Source of the DNA: Arcicella sp034931005
GTDB lineage: Bacteria > Bacteroidota > Bacteroidia > Cytophagales > Spirosomataceae
DNA length: 64,000 nucleotides
Reading direction: 5' to 3'
NCBI RefSeq assembly: GCF_034931005.1
Contig: NZ_JAYGIN010000004.1
Coordinates: forward strand, 248,001 to 312,000
In this document: piece after piece, positions 43,519 through 52,454 of the stretch
Layout of the letters: every line of letters starts with the position of its first letter
Numbering within the stretch: the stretch's first letter is position 1
Translations under genes and position numbers: made by a program
Notes under the pieces: model-generated
The model's database searches: none
What the model was told of the DNA's origin: nothing
What the model saw: only the letters and a program-made list of their open reading frames with translations

Positions 43519-44016
43519 ATGTCAAATAACTACTATATGAATCCTGATAAGAATAATTCAAATTCCATTAAATTAATACAATTAGAACGTGAACTTATTT
43601 CTCAAAACCCAGCTATTTTTGATGGAATACCATCCGAGAAAAAGGAGGAATTGCTTAGAGATATTTCCTTTACTATGATTCAACAAAAGTCTCATTCTGG
43701 ACCATTACCTGATGCAGAAACATTAATAAAATACAACTCCGTTATTCCTAATGGGGCGGATAGAATAATGAAAATGGCTGAAAATCAACAGGAACACCGA
43801 ATGATTATTGAAAAGAAAATTATTTTTGAACAATCTTCACAGAGTAAATTAGGACAATGGTTTGGATTGATTATTGGAATGGTTGGAATAGGCTGTGGAA
43901 CTTTTTTAGCATACAGTGGAGAGACAACCGTTGGAGGAATTATTGCAGGAGGTACTGTGGTTAGTTTAGTGTCAGTTTTTGTGATAGGGAAGAAAATTCA
44001 ATCATCCAAAAATTAA
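43519..44016 (+). CDS. DUF2335-domain membrane protein
   Basis: 165 residues. SGPLPDAETLIKYNSVIPNG followed by ADRIMKMAENQQEHR is the DUF2335 signature. Two C-terminal membrane helices lie at about 115-135 (WFGLIIGMVGIGCGTFLAY) and 140-158. The family is widespread and accessory, and its function is not established. It follows the 79-residue gene with a 2-base gap. The terminator at 44074-44112 separates it from susD. Confidence 0.82.
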   Translation: MSNNYYMNPDKNNSNSIKLIQLERELISQNPAIFDGIPSEKKEELLRDISFTMIQQKSHSGPLPDAETLIKYNSVIPNGADRIMKMAENQQEHRMIIEKKIIFEQSSQSKLGQWFGLIIGMVGIGCGTFLAYSGETTVGGIIAGGTVVSLVSVFVIGKKIQSSKN

Positions 44017-44073
44017 ATGATTACTTTACAAAACAAAATCTTAAATATTCAAATAACGTAAATTTCATAAAAC

Positions 44074-44112
44074 AAAAACGGTCGGTAAAGATTTTCTCTA
44101 CCGACCGTTTTT
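44074..44112. terminator. Convergent terminator between DUF2335 and susD
   Basis: 14-bp perfect stem aaaaacggtcggta / taccgaccgttttt, 11-base loop; usable on both strands. Confidence 0.9.
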
Positions 44113-44130
44113 ATTTAAGAAACCAAACTC

Positions 44131-45618
44131 TTAATACCCAGAATTCTGAGTATATAAACCAGCTTTTACGTCTAATTCCGACTGTGGAACTGGGTAAAGA
44201 ATATAGTCTGTTTTGAAGGCTTTCATTTGTTTCAAAACATCTTCTGCTGGAATCCAAGCCGTGATGGTTTTTTCAACTAAACCAGCACGAACTAAGTCAT
44301 GCCAACGTGAGCCTTCTCCTGCAAATTCCTTACGACGCTCTTCCATCAATTGTGGCAAAGTCAAAGAAGTAATGTTGCCTAAACCAGCTCTTTTTCTGAT
44401 TGAATTGATAAGGGTAACCGCTTCGTCTTGTGTTCCGCCACCACCTTGTAAAATACACTCAGCTTTCATCATTAATACATCTGCATAACGCATTGTAATA
44501 AAGTTGATTGGCCAGTCTGTACGACTTTTTCCGTATTTAGTAAGGTCGATATATTTTTTATAAAACGAACGAGTTTCCTGAACACCATTGGCTGTATAAC
44601 CACTCAAAATACTGAATGCTTTCCGAGTATCACCTGTTGCATAAGAATTCAAAAGGTCATTCGAAATTGGACGGATTGTTAATGTTTGATTCGGTAAACC
44701 ATTGGCAGTAAAATAAGTATCTGGTGCTAAAACAACTGGGAATGTTGTTCCTAATCCTAAACCTCCACTGATAAACTGAACATCAAAAATCACTTCTGCA
44801 TTGTTCTCGTTTGTATATGAAAAAATACTTGGATAGGTTGGCAACAATGAATATTTTCCACTGCTGATAACTTCATTCAATAATGAATATGCCAAAGCCC
44901 ATTCATTCACCCCTAAACCTGCCCCTTCGATGTTGTAAGTTGCTCCCGAACGAGTCATGTACACTAATGCTAATAATGATTTTGCAGCATTATTAGTGGC
45001 ACGACCAACGTTTGCGGTGGTATAAGTAACAGGTAAATTTTGAGTGGCAAATTGTAAATCGCTGATAATTAATTTGTAAACATCTGCTACTGAACTTCTT
45101 GGAATTGCCAATGCTTCATTTTGAGAAACTACTTTGTCAATTACTGGTACTTTACCAAACCAACGAACCAAGTCGAAATAATACATGGCTCTTAAATAAC
45201 GAGCTTCGGCTTCAAAACGAGTTTTTAAAGTAGCGTCTGAAATGATAGCTCCATTTTTAGCTAATTGATCTAAAAAATTATTTGCTTTGAAAATACCACT
45301 ATAATTGGCAGACCAAGCCTCTGAAATAAAAGGATTGGTTGACAAGGTTGGATGGAAGCTATTCACACCTTCCCAGTCACGAACACCACCATCAGAAACG
45401 GCATATAAATTGTCAGAACGAGTTTCTGATAAATTCAATTGACGGTCTGGATAGCCTGACAATGAAGCATAAACCGAATTGATTCCTTGTAAGAAATCGT
45501 TATTACTTTGATAAAAAGTTAAGGTTGTGGCACTTGAAATGGGTTTTTGGTCGAGTTCATCAGTACAACCTGCTAATCCTAAAATGGCTGCTGATAAAAA
45601 GATATATATTCGTTTCAT
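44131..45618 (-). CDS. SusD/RagB-family nutrient-binding lipoprotein
   Basis: 495 residues. The lipoprotein signal ends at Cys18 (ILGLAGCTDEL). The SusD helical fold is evident (RYLRAMYYFDLVRWFGKVPV), with the conserved C-terminal RKEFAGEGSRWHDLVRAG and IPAEDVLKQ segments. It is the outer-surface lid that pairs with the SusC receptor to import oligosaccharide. It is downstream of susC, separated by a hairpin-bearing gap of 135 bases. Confidence 0.94.
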   Translation of the reverse strand: MKRIYIFLSAAILGLAGCTDELDQKPISSATTLTFYQSNNDFLQGINSVYASLSGYPDRQLNLSETRSDNLYAVSDGGVRDWEGVNSFHPTLSTNPFISEAWSANYSGIFKANNFLDQLAKNGAIISDATLKTRFEAEARYLRAMYYFDLVRWFGKVPVIDKVVSQNEALAIPRSSVADVYKLIISDLQFATQNLPVTYTTANVGRATNNAAKSLLALVYMTRSGATYNIEGAGLGVNEWALAYSLLNEVISSGKYSLLPTYPSIFSYTNENNAEVIFDVQFISGGLGLGTTFPVVLAPDTYFTANGLPNQTLTIRPISNDLLNSYATGDTRKAFSILSGYTANGVQETRSFYKKYIDLTKYGKSRTDWPINFITMRYADVLMMKAECILQGGGGTQDEAVTLINSIRKRAGLGNITSLTLPQLMEERRKEFAGEGSRWHDLVRAGLVEKTITAWIPAEDVLKQMKAFKTDYILYPVPQSELDVKAGLYTQNSGY

Positions 45619-45653
45619 GATTTTAATTTAATTGGTTGTGATTGATAACACTG

Positions 45654-45722
45654 TTTAATAAGGTTTCTGGGAACTTCCCGAAAGTTTTAAAATTTCGGGA
45701 AGTTCCCAGAAACCTTATTAAA
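45654..45722 (-). repeat. 30-bp perfect inverted repeat between susC and susD
   Basis: The arm at 45654-45683 (tttaataaggtttctggg ... ) and its exact complement at 45693-45722 are separated by 9 bases (gttttaaaa). All 30 pairs match. In the susC-susD transcript it would be a very stable hairpin. There is no T run, so it is not a classical terminator. It may stabilise or separate the two parts of the message. Confidence 0.9.
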
Positions 45723-45753
45723 TAGTGAATGCTTAAAAATTTCACTAAATTAT

Positions 45754-48700
45754 TTAAAATGTTAGGTTTACCCCAAAGATGATTGAACGAGCCAATGGAA
45801 GTCCACCATAATCGCCACCTTGTGGGAATGAAGCATCGCCACTCAAGTTAGTATTTATAGCATCAGGGTTCCAACCTCCTTTGTATTGGTCTGCACCAAA
45901 CCAGTTTTCAGCCGTTGCATAAACTCTTGCTCCTTGTAGATATTTCTTGCTAACAATTCTACCTAAATCATAACCAACTGTAATATTTCTTACTCGCCAA
46001 TAGTCAGACGACCATAACCAATCTGTATTTTTAATTCTACCAAAAGTTGAATATGCTTTTCCTCTCAAACCTTCACCAGGATTTTCAGCCGAACGCCAAC
46101 GGTCTCTATAAATTCCAAGAGCGTTATCTGTATAGCCTTGTCCAGTTCTATCAACTGCACGACCAAATAATGAATAAACTGAACCGCCCGTTTGTCCTTG
46201 TACCAATACTGTCAAGTCAAAGCCTTTGTATTTCAAGGTGTTAGTTATACCATAGATTAAATCAGGGTTTGGTTTTCCAGCATAAACACGGTCATTTGCA
46301 TCAATTTTGCCATCGTTATTAGCATCAAAATATTTAGGGTCACCTGCGGTTTGAGTACCATATAAAGCTACTTTGTTATCAATATCTGCTTTAGACAAGA
46401 TTCCTGTCATTTTTACTACATAAAAGGCATACATTGGGTCACCAACTTTTAAAACACTATGAGGAATGTCAAAAGATGAAGGAATATAAATTTGAGCATC
46501 ACCTGGGGCTAAATGAACAACCTTGTTTTCGTTATGACTTAAATTCAAAGAAGTAGTCCACTGCAAAGCACCTTGATTTAGGTTTCTTGAAGTCAATTCA
46601 AATTCCCAACCTTGGTTCAATACCTCTCCGATATTTGTTAAAGAAGTAGCAAAACCTGTTGCAAGAGGTACTGGAACGTTCAATAATAAGTCGGTATTTT
46701 TCTTGGTATAATAGTCAAAAGCGGCTGTGAAACGGTTTTTCAAGAAACCAACATCTACCCCAACGTCAATTGTTTGTGATTTTTCCCAAGTTAAATCAGG
46801 ATTTGAAATACGGTTTGGAGATTGTCCACCCACTTGAGCTCCACCAAATGTGTAGTTACCAAAACCCAATGTAGCAATACTACTATAATCACCGATATTA
46901 TAGTTACCAGCTTGTCCCCATGATGCTCTTAATTTCAATTCACTAACTGCATCTTGGTTTTGCATAAAACTCTCTTCACTTAGTCTCCAACCGATTGAAG
47001 CCGATGGGAAAAGTCCCCATCTGTTGTTATCGCCAAAACGAGAAGAACCATCACGACGTAAACTGGCAGAGAGTAAATATTTCCCTTTATAGCCATACTG
47101 AACACGTCCGAAATAAGAAAGTAAAACGTTTTGTGTTTCGTTGGTATTTCCTGTTACTGAAGCGGCAGCGTTTAATGTCGTAATTGTACTACTGTTAAAT
47201 CCACCTGCTGATGACATCGTTGATGTTGCTAACTTTGTTAAGTTATAAGCGTATCCAATTACGGTTGATAAATCATGGTCTTTTGCAATCGTTGTATTGT
47301 ATGAAAGTGTATTTTCATTTACAATAGTTTGCTTTCTCAAAGTTGAAAAACTACCAGAAGTAGATATTCCCGGAGTATTTAAACGAGCTGTTTGGCTACC
47401 ATTTACCCAATCAGGGCTGTATCTTTTCGTTGAAGCATCTGTATTGTCAAAGTTGATTGAACTTCTAAATGTCAATCCTTTCAATAATTCATAATCAACA
47501 TACGTAGAGAATAGAGTACGGAAGTTTTTAGTCAAGCCAACATTGTTTTCTAACTGACGAATTGGGCTGTTTCTTGAAACACTCCACGCATAACTTGGAA
47601 ATGCTCCTGTATTTGCATCAATACCTGCATTGGCTTCTTGTACAGGAGTCATACCTGCTACAATGTGAATGATGGCATCTTTGCCTTCAATGCCTGGGTC
47701 GTTGGCTTCAGAATATGATGGTGCTAAATTAATTCCGAATTTTAAATGGTCATTCGCTTTTACTTCTACATTGGCACGGGCAGAATAGTTTTTATAGAAT
47801 GTATTTAGGGTTGTTCCATCTTGATTTAACAAATTTCCAGAAACGTAATATTTAACATTGGCATTACCACCGCTGGCAGAAAGTTGGTAGTTTTTTACCA
47901 TTCCTGTTCTGAAAGCCTCTTTTTGCCAATCAATATATGTTAAACCTGGGTGTCCTTCTTGCGTCCAACGGTCATCTAACATCAATGAAGTGTTTACCGC
48001 AGTTCCTGATAATTTCAGAATAGCTCTTCTTTCAGCAGTTGTTTGGGCAGCGGTTCTTCCAGTTCCTGAAGCTACCCACTGAGCATTAATCATTTCAGTG
48101 GCACGGTCAATCCATTCATCTGCATTCAACATATCAAGCATACGAGTTGCTTTTGTGATACCTGAATAAACATTTAAGCTGATTTTTGCTTTACTATCTT
48201 GACCTTTTTTGGTTGTAATTAAAACAACACCATTAGCTGCACGAGAACCATAAATGGCTGCCGACGAAGCATCTTTCAATACTTGAATGTTCTCAATATC
48301 GTTAGGATTTAAGTTATCCAATGGATTGCCTGTACTAAAACCACCCGAAGCATTTTGTCCAGAGGTTTCTAAAGGGAATCCGTCAATTACATACAAAGGT
48401 TCATTACTTGCAGAAATCGAACCCGAACCACGAACTTGTACGCTAAATCCTTTACCAGGCGTTCCGCTTGTTTGTTTTACACTTACCCCAGCCAATTGTC
48501 CAATTAATGCTTGGTCAACTCTCGCTACTGGACGTTGGTCTAAATCTTTCGCATTGAAATTTGCCATTGAACCTGTTACGTTAGCTTTCTTTTGCGTGCC
48601 GTAACCTACTACTACTACTTCATCAAGTGATTTTGTGTCTGCCGATAAGGCAACATTAATCGTAGAGCGGTTGTTAATACTTATTTGCTGAGTAGCATAA

Positions 48701-48936
48701 CCTACCGATGAAAATACCAAAATACCATTGCCATCTGCTACCGCAATTTTAAAATTACCAGATGCGTCACTGGTAACACCACGAGCTGAATTTTTCAATA
48801 AAATGCTTACTCCTGGAATACCTGAACCCGAAGTGCCATCGGTAACAAGTCCCGTAATCACCCTGTCCTGAGCAAATCCCATTAAAGAGACTAAAGACAG
48901 CATGATGATTTTCGATAATAGTCGAATTGCTTTCAT
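45754..48936 (-). CDS. SusC/RagA-family TonB-dependent receptor
   Basis: 1060 residues. The signal peptide ends near residue 22 (LMGFAQ). A CarboxypepD_reg-like domain runs to about 100 (VTGLVTDGTSGSGIPGV-like start), then the TonB box-like SLDEVVVVGYGTQKK, the plug (PLYVIDGFPLE, ASSAAIYGSRAANGV) and a 22-strand barrel to the end at ...FGVNLTF. It imports glycans, energised by TonB/ExbBD such as those at 57-60 kb. It lies between the glycoside hydrolase and susD genes of a small PUL. Confidence 0.96.
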   Translation of the reverse strand: MKAIRLLSKIIMLSLVSLMGFAQDRVITGLVTDGTSGSGIPGVSILLKNSARGVTSDASGNFKIAVADGNGILVFSSVGYATQQISINNRSTINVALSADTKSLDEVVVVGYGTQKKANVTGSMANFNAKDLDQRPVARVDQALIGQLAGVSVKQTSGTPGKGFSVQVRGSGSISASNEPLYVIDGFPLETSGQNASGGFSTGNPLDNLNPNDIENIQVLKDASSAAIYGSRAANGVVLITTKKGQDSKAKISLNVYSGITKATRMLDMLNADEWIDRATEMINAQWVASGTGRTAAQTTAERRAILKLSGTAVNTSLMLDDRWTQEGHPGLTYIDWQKEAFRTGMVKNYQLSASGGNANVKYYVSGNLLNQDGTTLNTFYKNYSARANVEVKANDHLKFGINLAPSYSEANDPGIEGKDAIIHIVAGMTPVQEANAGIDANTGAFPSYAWSVSRNSPIRQLENNVGLTKNFRTLFSTYVDYELLKGLTFRSSINFDNTDASTKRYSPDWVNGSQTARLNTPGISTSGSFSTLRKQTIVNENTLSYNTTIAKDHDLSTVIGYAYNLTKLATSTMSSAGGFNSSTITTLNAAASVTGNTNETQNVLLSYFGRVQYGYKGKYLLSASLRRDGSSRFGDNNRWGLFPSASIGWRLSEESFMQNQDAVSELKLRASWGQAGNYNIGDYSSIATLGFGNYTFGGAQVGGQSPNRISNPDLTWEKSQTIDVGVDVGFLKNRFTAAFDYYTKKNTDLLLNVPVPLATGFATSLTNIGEVLNQGWEFELTSRNLNQGALQWTTSLNLSHNENKVVHLAPGDAQIYIPSSFDIPHSVLKVGDPMYAFYVVKMTGILSKADIDNKVALYGTQTAGDPKYFDANNDGKIDANDRVYAGKPNPDLIYGITNTLKYKGFDLTVLVQGQTGGSVYSLFGRAVDRTGQGYTDNALGIYRDRWRSAENPGEGLRGKAYSTFGRIKNTDWLWSSDYWRVRNITVGYDLGRIVSKKYLQGARVYATAENWFGADQYKGGWNPDAINTNLSGDASFPQGGDYGGLPLARSIIFGVNLTF

Positions 48937-49093
48937 ATAAATTAAAATGAATTGTTTGGAAAAATTGTAATCTAAATCTTAAATGGGTAAATAAAAAGTG
49001 TTAATTAGACACAAATAATACTTGTCAGCCGAACATTAATAAACTAATAATCCGTGTTACAACCTTTGGCCTTATTTATGTTTTAGCACCAAC

Positions 49094-50173
49094 CTAAGGC
49101 TCTATTTTAAAAACAAAACCAGAGGATGTCATATAATCGCCACCTTGTGTAGTGGTAAAAAGATAAGCAGGTTTGCCATCTTTCATTAATATTTGTGGAC
49201 GTTCAAATCTGCCATAGCGAGTCAAGTGTGGGGGAGGAGGAAGTTGTTTTATATAAGTATCTGCTCCATGAAAGGCAATCTTTGGTTTTGCCCAATGAAT
49301 TCCATCTTTCGACTCAAAGTATAATCCTACTGTATGATTAAAGAAACCCATATCTCTCATTATCATTTTGAATTTCTTTTTTTCGTAATAGATGTAAGCA
49401 TCTTCAACCTGACGGTTTTCTCCATATCCCGAAAAATCTACAATTGGATTTCCTTCATATCTTACGTAAGGCCCTTCAAGATTTTTGGCAATAGCTAAAC
49501 CGTACTTGCGATTTCCTTTGATTGTAGGGTTTTTAGCGTCGGTATATTCTTTGGAATTCCAAGATTTGTAGTATAGCCAATATTCACCATTTGGGTGTTT
49601 TAAGAAAGCTGGATTGGTTGTACAGTGGTCGTCCCAAGAACCATCCGAACCTGCTTCAAATAAAGGTTTGTCGGGGCGTATCCAAGGGCCATCCAAAGAA
49701 TCTGCGGTGGCTAAACCAATACGTTTTGTATTAGTTTTTCCGTTTGAATTGCCCATGTAAAACAAGCAATATTTACCATCAATAAACTGAATGTGAGGAT
49801 TATGACAGGTTGTACCATCCCAAAAGCCGTTACCTCTGGGTGCAAGGATAGTTTCAACATATTTGAATTCTGATTCTGGACTATCAGCTACTGCATGAGC
49901 AATTTCTGATTTATGTATCCATCCTCCCATCTTATATTTATCTGCCCATCTCGAATAAAATACGTGAACTTTGCCATCTGGGGCATAAATAGGAGCATTA
50001 CACCAAACATAATAACCTTCGGTTTGTAGTATTCTCCCGACAGGTTTTAGTTTTTTACAGAAATCAGAAATATCTTTTTTACCAAACGGAACATCTGCCT
50101 TTAACTCTTCAATACTTATTAAAGAAAGTCCCGCAAGTGTTCCTAAGAAATCTCTTCTACTTACCTTTTTCAT
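49094..50173 (-). CDS. Predicted glycoside hydrolase (five-bladed beta-propeller type)
   Basis: 359 residues. The N-terminal SRRDFLGTLAGLSLISIEEL looks TAT-like, so it is probably exported to the periplasm. The body has repeated propeller-type blades (APIYAPDGKVHVFYSRWADK, HNPHIQFIDGKYCLFYMGNS, TNPAFLKHPNGEYWLYYKSW). The fold resembles GH43/GH117-type enzymes. It is the first gene of the PUL, 157 bases before susC. The sugar substrate is not predictable. Confidence 0.75.
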   Translation of the reverse strand: MKKVSRRDFLGTLAGLSLISIEELKADVPFGKKDISDFCKKLKPVGRILQTEGYYVWCNAPIYAPDGKVHVFYSRWADKYKMGGWIHKSEIAHAVADSPESEFKYVETILAPRGNGFWDGTTCHNPHIQFIDGKYCLFYMGNSNGKTNTKRIGLATADSLDGPWIRPDKPLFEAGSDGSWDDHCTTNPAFLKHPNGEYWLYYKSWNSKEYTDAKNPTIKGNRKYGLAIAKNLEGPYVRYEGNPIVDFSGYGENRQVEDAYIYYEKKKFKMIMRDMGFFNHTVGLYFESKDGIHWAKPKIAFHGADTYIKQLPPPPHLTRYGRFERPQILMKDGKPAYLFTTTQGGDYMTSSGFVFKIEP

Positions 50174-50526
50174 TATCTTAATCGCTTCAAACCCAACACA
50201 TTATTTGCACATTTGCCTTATTTTTTTGTAAAATAACCTATACCGATTTCATTAACCCCCATGTAGTATCCTGCTAATCCCTAAAAAACTTGGAATAGTA
50301 CAAGGTTTTTTTTAAAGAGTGGGTTTTGTCCTATTTTTAGATAATTATACGATTTTTTACCTGTCAGAGTGGTGAAAAACACCGTTCAAAGGGATACAGA
50401 CTTTGTTTTAGGGTTACCTAAGCGGGATGAAACTCACAATTTGTTTTATCAAAAGCAACCAACGTGTTGAATTCTCCGTAAGTCTTTCACAAGTCCGTTT
50501 GGATTAAACACTTAAACAAAAACGAA
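50174..50526. other. Divergent region between the PUL and the CHRD gene
   Basis: About 350 bases with AT-rich tracts, including a long T run near 50307-50315. No TAnnTTTG promoter or known operator was identified. Confidence 0.35.
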
Positions 50527-50958
50527 ATGAAAAAATTATTCTTCTCAATGATGATTCTTAGTGTGTTATTTGTTGTCTCTTGTAAAAAAGATGAAGCAGT
50601 TTCACCAGAAGTAAAATTTAATGTAACCTTGAATAGTGCAATGGAAGTACCTACCAATACTTCAACCGCTACTGGTAGTTTTGTGGGGACGTATAACAAA
50701 ACGACCAAAATTATCAGTTACACTATTAATTATAATGGAGTAACGCCAACGGCTTGGCATATTCATAAAGGAGCTGTGGGTGTGTCTGGAGGGGTTATTT
50801 TTAATCTTGGAACAACATTCAATACTGCTTACAGTGCAACAACGGTGGCTTTGACAACTGAACAAGAAACAGATTTAATGGCAGGCAATTATTACATCAA
50901 TATCCATAGTGTGTCTAAACCTGGTGGAGAAATTCGTGGGCAGTTAATATTACAATAG
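50527..50958 (+). CDS. CHRD-domain lipoprotein
   Basis: 143 residues. The lipoprotein signal ends at Cys19 (LFVVSCKKDE). The rest is the CHRD beta domain (FNVTLNSAMEVP, AWHIHKGAVGVSGGVIFNL) with the typical ending INIHSVSKPGGEIRGQL. CHRD domains are seen in BMP-binding animal proteins and many bacterial secreted proteins; here the function is unknown. It is monocistronic. Confidence 0.88.
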   Translation: MKKLFFSMMILSVLFVVSCKKDEAVSPEVKFNVTLNSAMEVPTNTSTATGSFVGTYNKTTKIISYTINYNGVTPTAWHIHKGAVGVSGGVIFNLGTTFNTAYSATTVALTTEQETDLMAGNYYINIHSVSKPGGEIRGQLILQ

Positions 50959-50972
50959 ACTGAAAATAAAAA

Positions 50973-51010
50973 TTACAAAAGCCGTAACCAAAAAGTTACG
51001 GCTTTTGTAA
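50973..51010. terminator. Terminator between the CHRD gene and dihydroorotase
   Basis: 16-bp perfect stem ttacaaaagccgtaac / gttacggcttttgtaa; the next gene begins 10 bases later, so its promoter must lie elsewhere or inside it. Confidence 0.85.
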
Positions 51011-51019
51011 TTTTACAGT

Positions 51020-52357
51020 ATGAACACAATACTTATCCTCAATGCCCAAGTGGTTAACGAAGGCAAAATCGAAACGAAAGACGTTTTTGTGAAAGACGGC
51101 TTAATTGATAAAATTGGAACAGATTTGTCGGGTTTACAGGCAGATAACGTGATTGATGCCAATGGCAAGTATCTTTTTCCTGGCGTGATTGACGACCAAG
51201 TGCATTTTCGTGAACCTGGACTGACTCATAAAGCCTGTATTCATTCGGAAGCACGTGCGGGCGTAGCGGGTGGCGTAACCACTTTTATGGAAATGCCTAA
51301 TACCGTTCCGAATGCACTAACCCAAGAACTTTTAGCGGATAAATATGAAATTGCGGCTCGTACATCTTTAGCGAACTATTCATTTTATATGGGGGTGTCT
51401 AATGATAATCTTGAAGAAGCATTGAAAACAAATCCAGAAAATGTTTGTGGATTGAAAGTGTTCATGGGGTCTTCTACGGGAAATATGTTGGTAGATAATG
51501 AGCAAACGTTGGATAATATCTTCTCAAAAAGTTCATTGTTAATTGCCACACATTGCGAAGTAGAAAGTATTATTAAAGCCAATACCGAAATTTACAAACA
51601 AAAATTTGGTGATAATCCACATCCAAGAGTTCATCCCGAAATCCGTAGTGTGGAGGCGTGTTACAATTCATCATCAATGGCGATTGAACTTGCTAAAAAA
51701 CATAATACTCGTTTGCACATTCTTCATATTTCTACGGGTGATGAAACGGAATTATTCAGAAATGATATTCCTCTGAAAGAAAAAAGAATTACGTCAGAAG
51801 TTTGTGTGCATCACCTTTATTTTGATGCTCGTGATTATGAAACATTAGGCAACCAAATCAAATGTAATCCAGCCATCAAAGCCGACGGACACAAACAAAG
51901 AATTTTCCAAGCATTATTAGATGATAAAATTGATGTCATTGCCACCGACCACGCTCCGCATTTATGGTCTGAAAAAGAAAATCCTTATTGGTCGTCGCCA
52001 TCAGGTTTGCCATTGGTGCAACATCCTCTAAATTTGATGTTAGAATTCTACCAAGAAGGAAAAATTTCATTGGAGCGTATTGCCGAAAAAATGTCTCATG
52101 CCGTTGCCGATTGTTTCCAGATTTCTAAACGTGGCTATATTCGTGAAGGATATTGGGCAGATTTAGTGCTGGTGGATTTAGCTAACTCAACAACCGTTTC
52201 CAAAGAGAATATTCATTATCAATGTGGATGGTCGCCCTTAGAAGGTAAAACGTTTAATTCACGCATTACACATACGTTGGTGTCGGGTCATTTAGCTTTT
52301 GAAGATGGACAGTTTGACGAAAGTGTACAAGGAAAAAGACTTTTATTTGAAAGATAA
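51020..52357 (+). CDS. pyrC: Dihydroorotase-type amidohydrolase
   Basis: 445 residues, the length of the long type I dihydroorotases. Metal ligands VIDDQVHFREPGLTHK (HxR), THCEVE, HILHIST, and ATDHAPH with the catalytic Asp are all present. It would close carbamoyl aspartate to dihydroorotate in pyrimidine synthesis. An allantoinase or hydantoinase role is less likely. No pyrimidine genes are adjacent. A mirror spacer follows. Confidence 0.88.
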   Translation: MNTILILNAQVVNEGKIETKDVFVKDGLIDKIGTDLSGLQADNVIDANGKYLFPGVIDDQVHFREPGLTHKACIHSEARAGVAGGVTTFMEMPNTVPNALTQELLADKYEIAARTSLANYSFYMGVSNDNLEEALKTNPENVCGLKVFMGSSTGNMLVDNEQTLDNIFSKSSLLIATHCEVESIIKANTEIYKQKFGDNPHPRVHPEIRSVEACYNSSSMAIELAKKHNTRLHILHISTGDETELFRNDIPLKEKRITSEVCVHHLYFDARDYETLGNQIKCNPAIKADGHKQRIFQALLDDKIDVIATDHAPHLWSEKENPYWSSPSGLPLVQHPLNLMLEFYQEGKISLERIAEKMSHAVADCFQISKRGYIREGYWADLVLVDLANSTTVSKENIHYQCGWSPLEGKTFNSRITHTLVSGHLAFEDGQFDESVQGKRLLFER

Positions 52358-52362
52358 AAAAC

Positions 52363-52437
52363 CGTTAGCAGTTAGCAGTTAGCAGTATAAAAGTTACATT
52401 AACCATTTTGCTAACTGCTAACTACTAACTGCTAACT
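52363..52437. repeat. Mirror spacer with tandem gttagca words
   Basis: Three direct copies of gttagca(gtt) on the left and their inverted copies (gctaactgctaac, taactgctaac) on the right; the clearest of the word-type spacers. Confidence 0.75.
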
Positions 52438-52454
52438 GTTTACTGTAAAGTTGT

